This document shows positions 1 to 8,697 of a stretch of 64,000 bases of DNA, one piece after another. Every line of letters starts with the position of its first letter. Position 1 is the stretch's first letter. The notes beneath the pieces were generated by a model, which searched no databases, had not been told where the DNA came from, and was given only the letters and a program-made list of their open reading frames with translations. A program made the translations under genes and the position numbers. Origin of the DNA: CAKMZU01 sp965248335 (GTDB taxonomy: Bacteria; Pseudomonadota; Gammaproteobacteria; Pseudomonadales; DT-91); NCBI GenBank assembly GCA_965248335.1, contig CBDFIY010000003.1, positions 1,922,001 through 1,986,000 on the forward strand, in the 5' to 3' direction.

Positions 1-1127
1 TGTTGCTTGTCGGCAATATTAAAGGCTGAGCCTTGAACGAGAAGAATTTTTTCCTCGGTCAGAAAATCTAAAATTAACTTTTCATCGTTTTTGATTGGGT
101 AACGTTTCGGATCAAGCTTGGGGAAGAGGTAAATGCTTCCCATGGGCTTCACGCAGCTAACACCCGGTATCGACGTGAGTAGCTGGTAGCCTATATCGCG
201 TTGCTCGAATAATCTTCCGTTAGGAAGAACCAAGTCGTTGATGCTCTGATAGCCGCCGAGCGCCGTCTGTATGGCGATTTGTGCGGGAACATTGGAGCAC
301 AGACGCATGGAGGAGAGCATGTTAAAGCCCTCGATGTAGCTTTTTGCATCCTTACGATTTCCGGAGAAAACTATCCAGCCAGACCTGAAGCCTGCCAAGC
401 GATAAGCTTTGGATAAACCGTTAAATGTTACGCATAGCGTATCTTTAATCAGTGATGCCATGTGGTGGTGTACGGCATCCTCATAGAGGATCTTGTCATA
501 GATTTCATCGGAAAAAACGACAAGGTTATGTGCTTCGGCAAGCTCTGCGATTTGCTTCAAAATATCTAAGTGATAAACAGACCCTGTGGGGTTGTTAGGG
601 TTTATCACCACGATAGCTTTTGTTTTGTCGGTGATCTTGGATTTAATGTCAGCGATGTCGGGAAACCAGCTCGATTGTTCGTCGCAATGATAATGAACCG
701 CCTTGCCGCCCGCTAAATTTACGGCTGCTGTCCATAGCGGGTAGTCGGGTGAGGGAATGAGTACTTCATCGCCGTTATTAAGGAGTGCTTGTGTCGCCAT
801 GACAATAAGTTCGCTCGCACCATTGCCAAGGGTAATATCATCAACATCGATATCAAGTAATCCCCTGAGTTGGTAATTTTGCACAATGGCTTTGCGTGCA
901 CTAAAGATACCCTTCGATTCACTATAGCCTTCAGCTAAGCTGAGGTTTCTTATTACATCCTGAATGATCTCATCGGGCGCGCTAAAGCCAAAGGGGGCTG
1001 GGTTACCGATGTTAAGTTTAATGACACGATGTCCTTCCTCCTCGAGTTTCATGGCTTTATCGAGCACGGGGCCACGAATGTCGTAGCAGACATCGGATAA
1101 CTTGTTGGATTTAATAAGAGGCTTCAT
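1..1127 (-). CDS. alaA: AlaA-type alanine/glutamate-pyruvate aminotransferase (partial, 3' end outside window)
   Basis: PLP-dependent class I aminotransferase that makes alanine from pyruvate with glutamate as amino donor, in the cytoplasm. About 375 residues are visible; E. coli AlaA has about 405, so only the C-terminal end is missing beyond base 1. The start is the ATG at 1125-1127, giving an N-terminus MKPLIKSNKLSDVCYDIRGP. The Asn-Pro-Asn-Asn-Pro-Thr-Gly substrate/PLP motif is present, and the PLP lysine lies in GLSKAYRLAGFRSGW at about K240. It stands alone, divergent from msrB. AlaA is favoured over other aspartate-family aminotransferases by the overall sequence, but substrate specificity is inferred. 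Confidence 0.9.
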   Translation of the reverse strand, partial: MKPLIKSNKLSDVCYDIRGPVLDKAMKLEEEGHRVIKLNIGNPAPFGFSAPDEIIQDVIRNLSLAEGYSESKGIFSARKAIVQNYQLRGLLDIDVDDITLGNGASELIVMATQALLNNGDEVLIPSPDYPLWTAAVNLAGGKAVHYHCDEQSSWFPDIADIKSKITDKTKAIVVINPNNPTGSVYHLDILKQIAELAEAHNLVVFSDEIYDKILYEDAVHHHMASLIKDTLCVTFNGLSKAYRLAGFRSGWIVFSGNRKDAKSYIEGFNMLSSMRLCSNVPAQIAIQTALGGYQSINDLVLPNGRLFEQRDIGYQLLTSIPGVSCVKPMGSIYLFPKLDPKRYPIKNDEKLILDFLTEEKILLVQGSAFNIADKQ

Positions 1128-1265
1128 AGCGTTGGGGGATTAAGCAGCTTGATTGTAGTTGGGATTGTAGTTGGTTTAGCTAGGGCTGTATGCACTTAAC
1201 TTAAAAATACCATCATTTTGATTCTAATGGTTTAACTTTATTGAAATTTAATGAGGGAGGATACC

Positions 1266-1341
1266 TATACCCATCGGAATTGGAAGTGCAAGAAGGCGGT
1301 AAGCGAGCGAACCCCCCTTGCATCCTCAAGGGTGATCGGTA
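1266..1341 (-). repeat. ERIC/IRU palindromic repeat, centrally deleted (76 bp)
   Basis: Starts tatacccatcggaattgga and ends in gggtgatcggta, the two outer arms of the ERIC repeat, but lacks the central hairpin. It lies in the alaA-msrB gap (1128-1483). The rest of that gap is AT-rich and carries no convincing gene. Strand is given relative to the E. coli ERIC consensus as remembered. Confidence 0.85.
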
Positions 1342-1483
1342 GCTTAGGATCATGCTGTCTTTGCGTTTTAGGCTGCTTCATAGGTGGGCTCAGGTTTGCT
1401 GATTTGCCTAATGTTGAATGTCGTGAAATACCTGCGTATATTCTTAGGGTGATGTTGTTAATGTAAAGGAGGGTGTTGCAATA

Positions 1484-1882
1484 ATGAAAAAAACTAACGA
1501 AGAATGGCGTGAGCAACTAGGCGATGAGAAATTCCATATTTGCCGAGAGGGAGGCACGGAAAGCCCATTTTCTGGCAAATATTGGGATTGTAAGAAAGAC
1601 GGTGTTTATCATTGCTCGGCTTGCCATACGCCACTCTTTAGTTCTGAAGCCAAATATGATTCTGGGTCTGGGTGGCCGAGTTTTTTTCAGGTAGTCAGAC
1701 CTGATGCTGTTATATTGAAAGAAGATACATCTCACCAAATGGTTAGAACGGAAGTGGTCTGCGGTGAATGTGAATCCCATTTGGGGCATGTGTTTGATGA
1801 TGGGTCTACACCCACTGGCCTGAGGTATTGCGTTAACTCGGGTGCTTTGGATTTGATCGTCGCAAGCCTGATTGATAATTAA
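1484..1882 (+). CDS. msrB: Peptide-methionine (R)-S-oxide reductase MsrB
   Basis: Reduces the R epimer of methionine sulfoxide in proteins and so repairs oxidative damage; cytoplasmic. The 132 residues span the whole SelR domain. Two CxxC pairs (CSAC and CGEC) form the structural zinc site, GSGWPSF is the substrate loop, and the catalytic cysteine lies in RYCVNS at about C116. The start ATG follows a strong ribosome-binding site (aaaggagg). It is monocistronic, 88 bases before the tRNA-Glu gene. Confidence 0.96.
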   Translation: MKKTNEEWREQLGDEKFHICREGGTESPFSGKYWDCKKDGVYHCSACHTPLFSSEAKYDSGSGWPSFFQVVRPDAVILKEDTSHQMVRTEVVCGECESHLGHVFDDGSTPTGLRYCVNSGALDLIVASLIDN

Positions 1883-1921
1883 CCGTGTTTTAGTTTTCTT
1901 TTAATTATTTCAAGATTCTTG

Positions 1922-1950
1922 TTGACGACCTCCTTGTAGATCCCTATAAT
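1922..1950 (+). promoter_or_regulatory. Sigma-70 promoter of the tRNA-Glu/tRNA-Gly unit
   Basis: TTGACG (1922-1927), a 17-base spacer and a consensus TATAAT (1945-1950) lie just upstream of tRNA-Glu. The bases after the -10 (tcgcgcc) are GC-rich, as in the discriminators of stable-RNA promoters under stringent control. The control is inferred from sequence only. Confidence 0.8.
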
Positions 1951-1970
1951 TCGCGCCACTTGATTACGAC

Positions 1971-2046
1971 GTCCCCTTCGTCTAGTGGTCCAGGACACCG
2001 CCCTTTCACGGCGGTAACAGGGGTTCGAACCCCCTAGGGGACGCCA
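1971..2046 (+). tRNA. tRNA-Glu (anticodon TTC)
   Basis: 76 nucleotides with the CCA end encoded. The acceptor stem pairs GTCCCC with GGGGAC, the anticodon stem is CCGCC/GGCGG around loop CTTTCAC, and the T arm is AGGGG-TTCGAAC-CCCCT. Reads GAA/GAG codons. Followed 27 bases later by tRNA-Gly, probably in the same transcript. Confidence 0.97.
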
Positions 2047-2073
2047 CTTTCAAGGATTCAAGATATCTGGAGA

Positions 2074-2149
2074 GCGGGAATAGCTCAGCTGGTAGAGCGC
2101 AACCTTGCCAAGGTTGAGGTCGCGAGTTCGAACCTCGTTTCCCGCTCCA
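2074..2149 (+). tRNA. tRNA-Gly (anticodon GCC)
   Basis: 76 nucleotides with CCA encoded. The acceptor stem is GCGGGAA/TTCCCGC, the anticodon stem CAACC/GGTTG encloses TTGCCAA, and the T loop is GTTCGAAC. Reads GGC/GGT. The 284 bases to the next gene hold only AT-rich sequence with no clear terminator or gene. Confidence 0.97.
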
Positions 2150-2433
2150 ATCTTCAGAAGTACACCTCTTCAATTAAAGAACTAAAGTCGCAAAATAAAT
2201 TTATTTGTTTCCTTTAAATAAACCTTTCTCACAGAACGGTAATTCTAGCTTTGTGTAATAGTTAGGGGTTGCACATAATCTCCCTGCATGCCGTTTTTTT
2301 GGCCTGCGAGCGGCAGTTTTCGTGCATTGTTTAATACGATAAAAAATTTTTAAGCTGGTCGTTCATCGGGTTTATTTAGATTAAGTAACGCATAAAAACA
2401 ATAATTTTCTATAAATAATAAAACACTATCATT

Positions 2434-3363
2434 ATGACGAAAGCAATTTCTATTAGGCAGCTGTCTAAAGTTTATGACGGTGGCCATGAAGCACTTAAAG
2501 GCATTTCTCTGGATGTTGAGCAAGGCGACTTTTTTGCGCTTTTAGGCCCGAACGGCGCAGGAAAATCAACCACTATAGGTGTATTAAGCTCGTTAGTTAT
2601 GAAGAGCGCTGGAACGGTCAAAATTTTTGATTACGATATCGATACACATTTTTCAGAAGCCAAGGCAATGCTAGGTATTGTGCCTCAGGAGTTTAATTTC
2701 GGTGGATTTGTTAATGTACAGGATGTGATTGTTACCCAAGCGGGATTTTATGGTATTCCACGTAAAATTGCACTGGAGCGAACCGAGCATTATTTAAAAG
2801 CATTAGGCATCTGGGATAAGCGGCATGTACAAAGCATGCGATTATCGGGTGGCATGAAAAGGCGTCTTATGATTGCACGCGCGTTAATCCATGAGCCAGA
2901 AATCTTGATTCTGGATGAACCTACAGCAGGTGTGGATATCGAAATGCGTCGTTCGATGTGGGATTTCCTTCGGGACGTCAATGAAAAAGGCACCACTATC
3001 ATTTTAACAACGCATTATCTTGAAGAGGCTGAAAATTTATGCCGTAATATTGCCATTATTGATAAAGGTGAAATTATCAAGAATACCTCGATGAAATCCT
3101 TATTGGATCAGCTTGAAGAGGAAACCTTTATTTTCGATTATACGGGTGAGTTGTCTAGAAAGATCCTCGCGTTACCCTTTGATATTCATGTCATTAATGA
3201 CCAAAGCTTCTCGGTCGCCGTAAAAAAAGGCCAACATTTGAATCAATTATTTGAATCCTTCTCCGCAGAAGGCGTTGATATATCAAGTATGCGAAATAAA
3301 TCTAATCGTCTTGAGGAACTCTTTATCCGATTAGTTGAGGGGGGTAATACACATGCCCTTTAA
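2434..3363 (+). CDS. yadG: ABC transporter ATP-binding protein (YadG type)
   Basis: ATPase subunit of an ABC-2 type exporter. Walker A is GPNGAGKST (about residues 38-46), the signature is LSGGMKRRLMIARAL, Walker B is ILILDEPTAG and the H-loop is TTHYLEE. The 309 residues match the E. coli YadG length and sequence pattern, including VPQEFNF in the Q-loop region. It overlaps the permease gene by 11 bases, so the two are translationally coupled. The substrate is unknown in the family. No strong ribosome-binding site precedes the ATG. Confidence 0.93.
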   Translation: MTKAISIRQLSKVYDGGHEALKGISLDVEQGDFFALLGPNGAGKSTTIGVLSSLVMKSAGTVKIFDYDIDTHFSEAKAMLGIVPQEFNFGGFVNVQDVIVTQAGFYGIPRKIALERTEHYLKALGIWDKRHVQSMRLSGGMKRRLMIARALIHEPEILILDEPTAGVDIEMRRSMWDFLRDVNEKGTTIILTTHYLEEAENLCRNIAIIDKGEIIKNTSMKSLLDQLEEETFIFDYTGELSRKILALPFDIHVINDQSFSVAVKKGQHLNQLFESFSAEGVDISSMRNKSNRLEELFIRLVEGGNTHAL

Positions 3364-4126
3364 TCAGCAATGGATCGCTTTCAAGACCATACTGTTTCGC
3401 GAGATACAACGATTTACACGTATTTGGGTGCAAACACTTTTGCCGCCCGCCATTACGATGGGATTGTATTTTGCTATTTTCGGAAAATTAATGGGTTCAC
3501 GCATTGGCGACATGGGCGGCGTACCTTATATGCAGTTTGTGGTGCCAGGCTTAATTATGATGGCTGTTATTACCAACTCCTTCTCAAATGTTGTCTCCTC
3601 CTTTTATAGCTCAAAGTTTCAACGTAGCGTTGAAGAGTTACTTGTTTCACCTGTACCTAATTATATTATCCTTGCTGGCTATGTTGCAGGTGGTGTAGCA
3701 AGAGGGTTGAGTGTGGGCATTTGCGTGACCGTATTATCGTTATTTTTTGCAGACTTAACGATTCATAATCTGGGTTTGACTGTTCTTGTGGTCATACTCA
3801 CATCGATATTTTTTTCATCCCTTGGTTTTATGAATGCCTTGTTTGCCAATTCGTTTGATGATATTTCGGTCATTCCTACGTTTGTGTTAACACCTATGAT
3901 TTATTTAGGTGGCGTATTTTACTCGACGGATATGTTGTCAGGTTTATTCAAAACACTAACAGCGATGAATCCTATCGTTTATATCGTTAATGCCTTTAGG
4001 CAGGGTATGTTAGGCATATCGGATATCAACGTTGAACTTTCGCTAGGTATCCTTTTCCTATGTTGCATAGCCACAATTACAACCTGTTTGTATTTACTTA
4101 AAAAAGGGAAAGGGTTGCGCCAGTAA
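3353..4126 (+). CDS. yadH: ABC-2 transporter permease (YadH type)
   Basis: Integral membrane partner of the preceding ATPase, 257 residues (E. coli YadH 256), with about six hydrophobic segments and the ABC-2 C-terminal motif region GGVFYS...NPIVYIVNAFRQGMLG. The ATG at 3353 is chosen over an in-frame TTG at 3335 because it follows gaggggggtaatacac, a good ribosome-binding site, and begins MPFNQQWIAF. Its stop TAA overlaps the queF start by one base, which makes yadG-yadH-queF one operon. Confidence 0.92.
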   Translation: MPFNQQWIAFKTILFREIQRFTRIWVQTLLPPAITMGLYFAIFGKLMGSRIGDMGGVPYMQFVVPGLIMMAVITNSFSNVVSSFYSSKFQRSVEELLVSPVPNYIILAGYVAGGVARGLSVGICVTVLSLFFADLTIHNLGLTVLVVILTSIFFSSLGFMNALFANSFDDISVIPTFVLTPMIYLGGVFYSTDMLSGLFKTLTAMNPIVYIVNAFRQGMLGISDINVELSLGILFLCCIATITTCLYLLKKGKGLRQ

Positions 4127-4938
4127 TGAAACTTCCGTCTGATATTCTTCTTGGTCAGTCTCAGGCTTATCCGGACACGTATTCGCCTGATCTGCTTTAT
4201 CCGGTGCCTAGGTCGCTAGGCCGCGAAGCGCTATCCGCTGACCTATCATTTACCGGCTTTGATCGGTGGACTGGGTTTGAGCTTTCATGGCTCGCGCCTT
4301 CAGGTAAGCCGCAGGCCGCTATATTTGAAGTGGATTTTGCTGTTGATAGTGAAAATATTATCGAATCTAAGTCCTTTAAACTTTACCTGAACGCATTTAA
4401 TCAAACCTTGATGTCAAAAGCTGATATTCAAGAGACATTGCTGGAAGATTTATCACGAGTCTCAGGGAAGCCTGTTCAGGTACGCTTGTTTGATCCTGAA
4501 GCCTATCCACTCCAAGAGCCTGAAGGCTATACACTTTTGGATGCATTGGATGTGAGTTGTACGGATTACGAAGTTAACCCTGCCTTATTACAAGTAACAC
4601 CCTCGGCAAATGTTGTAACCGAAAAACTTAAATCCCATTTGTTTCGCTCATTATGCCCCGTTACTTCTCAGCCAGATTGGGCGAGTGTGTATATTGAATA
4701 CACGGGTAGTTCGATGGATCATGCGAGTATATTGGCGTACTTGGTGTCATTTAGAAAGCATCAAGGCTTCCATGAGCAATGTGTCGAGATGATTTTTCAG
4801 GATATCCTCACACGTTGTCAGCCGGAAGCGCTGACCGTTTTCGCACGATTTATGCGCCGCGGCGGACTTGATATCAACCCGATGCGTACGAATATAAAAA
4901 AGCGTATACAAGATCACATTCGCACCGCGCGTCAATAA
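4126..4938 (+). CDS. queF: NADPH-dependent 7-cyano-7-deazaguanine reductase QueF
   Basis: Reduces preQ0 to preQ1 in the cytoplasm, a four-electron reduction of a nitrile to an amine on the queuosine pathway. At 270 residues it is the long, two-half (YqcD) form typical of gammaproteobacteria. The QueF motif ESKSFKLYLNAFN is in the first half. The thioimide-forming cysteine lies in LFRSLCPVTSQPDW at about C177. Its ATG overlaps the yadH stop codon. Confidence 0.96.
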   Translation: MKLPSDILLGQSQAYPDTYSPDLLYPVPRSLGREALSADLSFTGFDRWTGFELSWLAPSGKPQAAIFEVDFAVDSENIIESKSFKLYLNAFNQTLMSKADIQETLLEDLSRVSGKPVQVRLFDPEAYPLQEPEGYTLLDALDVSCTDYEVNPALLQVTPSANVVTEKLKSHLFRSLCPVTSQPDWASVYIEYTGSSMDHASILAYLVSFRKHQGFHEQCVEMIFQDILTRCQPEALTVFARFMRRGGLDINPMRTNIKKRIQDHIRTARQ

Positions 4939-5019
4939 TAAATAAGAGGGGTACGGTTGAAATTCTGCTTTTGAGTTGTTAGCGTCGATGCGCTAAAAAA
5001 ACAATAAGAAAGGTAGTGT

Positions 5020-6375
5020 ATGTATAAACGATTTTGTATGGGTCTTTTAGGGGTATGTGTATCCCTTCACAGTGTTTCTAACCCTCAAAAGTTAGGTACA
5101 GAATTAACGCCATTCGGTGCAAATCCGAAAGCAAATGCTGACGGAAGTATTCCTGCTTGGTCAGGCAAAACGTTAGGTGTGCCAGAAGGGATGAGTTTTT
5201 CATCTGGGCAAGCCTACCCTGATCCCTATAGCCATGAGCAGCCCGCCTATACCATTACGGCAAAAAATGCAGACAAATACCAAGATAAGCTGACCGCGGG
5301 TACACTTGCCTTATTTAAAAAATACCCTGATAGCTTCAAGCTGCCTGTTTACCCAACCCACCGAGATTTTCAATATCACCCAGAGATGATTGAAAGAACA
5401 AAATGGAATGTCGGCAAAGCGAATCTTCAGGGCAGCATTGACGGCCTTAGGCGCTATACAGGTGGTGTTCCATTTCCTATGCCAGCTAATGGTGCAGAGG
5501 TGATGTGGAATTCACGCCTGAGTCAACCAATGGTGGTTGCAGATTCGACCTTTGACGAAATTGCAGTTTACCGAAATGGTAATACACAGCGCTACCGCAC
5601 CAAGCTTGTGGTTGAAACCCCGCTAGCCTACGAGCATCATCCTGTCGGCAAAACCAGTGAAGAAATCGGCAGTATCGCCGCTTTTGTTTTCCATGAAGTC
5701 GTTGAGCCGAAACGTAAAAAAGGTGAGATGGTGATCGTTCATGAACCCATAGACCAATTCACACACAAGCGAAAAGCCTGGGTTTACATTCCAGGTGCCA
5801 AGCGCGTAAAGCGAGCGCCTAATGTTGGGTACGATACGCCGGTAGGCCCCGGCGGATTAATGACAGCCGATGATAGTATGGGCTTTAACGGTGCAATGGA
5901 TCGTTATGATTGGCAGCTCATTGGTAAAAAAGAAGTGATTGTGCCTTATCATAACTACCGCTTTGATTCGCCCGATGTTACTTACGATAAACTTTTACCC
6001 GAAAAACATGTCAATCCTGAATATATGCGTTATGAGTTGCGTCGTGTTTGGGTTGTTGAGGCAACGCTTAAGGCAAGGCAGCGTCATATTTACGCAAAAC
6101 GACGCTTTTACATTGAAGAAGACAGCTGGCTTGTTGTGGCAACCGATGTTTACGATGGTAGAGGCGAGTTATGGCGTACAAGCGTCAACCACAACTTGTA
6201 TGACTTTTATTTGCAAGGCTATATCGCTCGGGCGCAAATTAATTATGATCTGCAAGCAGGGGCTTATGTGGGTATCCGTTTGGTGAATGAATCGCGTCCG
6301 TCCAATTACGCCATGAAGATTAAAGGCGAAGATTTTTATACCCCAGCAAATTTGCGTAAGATGGGGCGTCGCTAA
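5020..6375 (+). CDS. DUF1329 domain protein, probably exported
   Basis: A 451-residue protein matching the DUF1329 family by pattern (near the N-terminus KLGTELTPFGANPKANADGS; later an ARQRHIYAKRRFYIEEDSW region). Family members are envelope proteins related to LolA/LppX-like folds and are often encoded near RND-type transporters or DUF1302 proteins; the exact role is not established. The N-terminus is short and hydrophobic (FCMGLLGVCVSLHSVS), consistent with a signal peptide but weak. It starts 81 bases after queF and is followed by a good terminator, so it is probably its own unit. Confidence 0.82.
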   Translation: MYKRFCMGLLGVCVSLHSVSNPQKLGTELTPFGANPKANADGSIPAWSGKTLGVPEGMSFSSGQAYPDPYSHEQPAYTITAKNADKYQDKLTAGTLALFKKYPDSFKLPVYPTHRDFQYHPEMIERTKWNVGKANLQGSIDGLRRYTGGVPFPMPANGAEVMWNSRLSQPMVVADSTFDEIAVYRNGNTQRYRTKLVVETPLAYEHHPVGKTSEEIGSIAAFVFHEVVEPKRKKGEMVIVHEPIDQFTHKRKAWVYIPGAKRVKRAPNVGYDTPVGPGGLMTADDSMGFNGAMDRYDWQLIGKKEVIVPYHNYRFDSPDVTYDKLLPEKHVNPEYMRYELRRVWVVEATLKARQRHIYAKRRFYIEEDSWLVVATDVYDGRGELWRTSVNHNLYDFYLQGYIARAQINYDLQAGAYVGIRLVNESRPSNYAMKIKGEDFYTPANLRKMGRR

Positions 6376-6400
6376 AGTGTATTTTATTAATATGTAACAT

Positions 6401-6437
6401 AAGGATGCAATGCATTCGCTTGCATCCTTACTTTTTG
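6401..6437 (+). terminator. Rho-independent terminator after the DUF1329 gene
   Basis: Perfect 10-bp stem aaggatgcaa/ttgcatcctt (6401-6410 and 6420-6429), a 9-base loop, then actttttg. Confidence 0.8.
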
Positions 6438-6542
6438 TGGTCGATAGTAATCAGGCTACGCAATGTATTTATGGCTAGCTATGGCGCAATAAAAGCATTT
6501 AAGTAGTGACTGATTCATTTAATAGCATCAAGGATGATGATT

Positions 6543-7448
6543 ATGGATTTTCAAGAAGCGATCGCTTTTGAAAATATACCTCACCCGGCTTCTTCTCGTA
6601 AAATATCTATCGATAACAGGGTATTGGGCTTATTACTTAATGTAACCTCTTTGCTTTTTCCTGTGTATGCATACCGCCTCATATACCGCCTTTTTTTAAC
6701 CCCTAAACGATCGAAAGAAACAAAAGCAGAGCGACTTCTTTTACAAGAAGGCAAAAAATATTTACTGCACTTTGAACAAGGTCTTTATGTTTTGCATAGT
6801 GAGGGGCAGGGTAAACTTGTATTGCTTGTACACGGCCTCGATGGACGGGGCATTGATTTAAATAGCCTTGTTGAGCCACTTGTACAAAGCGGCTTCAGGG
6901 TCGTGTTTTTTGATATGCCTGCTCATGGTTTAAGCCCGCAGTCGCAAACCGACATTTTTCAATGTGCACGTTTTATACGTACAGTTGATGACTATTTTGG
7001 CAATAACACGCAGGCCATTATCAGCCTTTCGTTGGGCGCCAGCTGGGTATTTAACGCGATTTCTCAAGGCTTAGCTATTAAGCAGCACATTTGTCTTTCA
7101 CCTATTGCAAGCTGTGCCAACTTGCTGATTAAATTCCAACGACGTTTAGGTTTATTTGATAAAACGATTAATGCATTAAGTGGCCATATAGCCAGCGATT
7201 ATGGCCATACTTTTTGGCAAGATTGTGCACCATTGCATCTCGTGCGTAAAGTAGAAAAATTACCGCAAGGGTTGGTTGTGCACGACCATAATAACAAAGA
7301 GGTGCCTTTTAATGAGGGGAAAATGCTTGCTGAAAACTGGCAGAATGCTGCACTGTTCGAAGTACAGAACCTTAAGCAGAAGCGTTTGCTCGATGACCAG
7401 CAAGTTATTGAGGCTATTTTAGCTTTTCTGAATAAAACGTCTGTATGA
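6543..7448 (+). CDS. Alpha/beta hydrolase-fold protein
   Basis: About 301 residues with an alpha/beta-hydrolase core: strand and oxyanion region LVLLVHGLDGRG, then VVFFDMPAHGLSP, and a nucleophile elbow IISLSLGAS where the first Gly of GxSxG is Ser. A histidine near the C-terminus (GLVVHDHNNKEVPF) fits the acid-His part of the triad. Residues 20-50 include a hydrophobic stretch (VLGLLLNVTSLLFPVYAYRL) that may anchor the protein. The start ATG at 6543 is chosen because aagga lies nine bases upstream; ATGs at 6534 and 6537 are alternatives. The substrate is unknown. Confidence 0.82.
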   Translation: MDFQEAIAFENIPHPASSRKISIDNRVLGLLLNVTSLLFPVYAYRLIYRLFLTPKRSKETKAERLLLQEGKKYLLHFEQGLYVLHSEGQGKLVLLVHGLDGRGIDLNSLVEPLVQSGFRVVFFDMPAHGLSPQSQTDIFQCARFIRTVDDYFGNNTQAIISLSLGASWVFNAISQGLAIKQHICLSPIASCANLLIKFQRRLGLFDKTINALSGHIASDYGHTFWQDCAPLHLVRKVEKLPQGLVVHDHNNKEVPFNEGKMLAENWQNAALFEVQNLKQKRLLDDQQVIEAILAFLNKTSV

Positions 7449-7461
7449 AGCAAGCATTAAA

Positions 7462-7589
7462 TATACCCATCGGAATTGGCGGTGCAAGAAGGCGGCAAGC
7501 GAGCGAATCCCCATGAGCTTACAGCCCGTAAGTGTTTGGGGTGATCGAGCGCGGCCGAGGCCCTTGCATCTTCAAGTGTGATGGGTATA
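7462..7589 (-). repeat. ERIC/IRU palindromic repeat, full length
   Basis: 128 bp from tatacccatcggaattgg to gtgatgggtata, with the central ERIC hairpin (aatccccatgagcttac ... gtaagtgtttgggg). It sits between the convergent hydrolase gene and the minus-strand secreted-protein gene. Confidence 0.93.
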
Positions 7590-7608
7590 TAGCAAGAAAT
7601 GACATGAA

Positions 7609-8442
7609 CTACTCAGCTTTAGGTATTGAAAACAGGCCATTATTGAGTTGCTTTATCGTATGAACCGTATTGCTATGCAAGTTGAATAATTTAAAGTAAC
7701 GCTTTGAAAATGCCACCTCAACCATAGCGCCAGCCTTCAGTGCATTTTCAGCAAATTGACAGCCATCCTCGGATGCAATGTTAAAGTGCCCCACATGAGC
7801 AATACTTTTATTGATAATTAATGCTGTTGAATCTTCAATCAAGCGATCGTTCTCATCGAGCCCTATCAGAGTAGATTGGTGGACAGGTGAAGATTCTTTT
7901 GATTCACCGCCTAAGTGAACGGAAATGCTGCAAAGTTCATTAAAGGTGCCAAATCGGAATAAACGTAAAATGAAGCCTGAAGCCTGCATAGTGTTTAATT
8001 TACCCGTTTCATCTAATGCGCTCCATCGCTGATTGCCGGTTGTACCTGGTGAGCTGAACTGAACTGGCTCAGAAAGGTTGGTAATGAAAGTAGGGGGCAT
8101 TAGCCCCAATAAATGCCAGCCACGCCAATGCTTTATCTGTTTTTTATAATGGATGATGATAGGTTTGTCAGGCGCTAATGTTTTTAAAATATCAGCTATA
8201 TGGGGGGTTTTAATCTGTAGGGGGTATTCAATGGGCGGATAGGCCGACGAGTCGCCGAGCCCTGCCCCTAAAAGAAAAGGCACATAGCGGCGTTTTATAA
8301 AAATACCTTTGCTGGAAATGGCTTGATAATGCCCAATCATTAAGCCAGATTGATTAAAGCCGCTCGGGCCGGCGTTAACTGTTGCCGATAAAGTACAAGG
8401 CGAAAAGAATAGACTAATAAAAATAGCGAATAAAAAGTGCAT
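7609..8442 (-). CDS. Hypothetical exported protein
   Basis: I do not recognise this family. The 277 residues start with a clear Sec-type signal peptide (FLFAIFISLFFSPCTLSA, cleavage probably after about residue 20). The mature part shows no transmembrane segment or recognised motif; it has two cysteines (FNELCSIS and SEDGCQF) that could pair in the periplasm. It ends just after an ERIC repeat and is divergent from the large lipoprotein gene, sharing a 255-base AT-rich intergenic region with it. Confidence 0.7.
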   Translation of the reverse strand: MHFLFAIFISLFFSPCTLSATVNAGPSGFNQSGLMIGHYQAISSKGIFIKRRYVPFLLGAGLGDSSAYPPIEYPLQIKTPHIADILKTLAPDKPIIIHYKKQIKHWRGWHLLGLMPPTFITNLSEPVQFSSPGTTGNQRWSALDETGKLNTMQASGFILRLFRFGTFNELCSISVHLGGESKESSPVHQSTLIGLDENDRLIEDSTALIINKSIAHVGHFNIASEDGCQFAENALKAGAMVEVAFSKRYFKLFNLHSNTVHTIKQLNNGLFSIPKAE

Positions 8443-8697
8443 GCCAACCCTTTAAAAATAAGCGGTATAAATAAGTATAGCCTTTGATGACCTTCGATCG
8501 ATTAAAAATTAATCAATCGAAAAAATGAACAATGTGAAAAAATTCAAACTATTTATGATTATCACCGTTTTGCTCATGAAATAGCTGGCTGCACATCAAG
8601 CAATGCTTGAACTGACTATCTCTTTCTCCCATACTCGTGCGCTAATAATAAAAGCAACGCTGAAAATAAAAATACGGCCAGCTGCCAAAGGGTTCTT

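Noticed and set aside
1251..1466. 71-codon frame between alaA and msrB
   Set aside because: Half of it is ERIC sequence, with no ribosome-binding site or recognisable motif.
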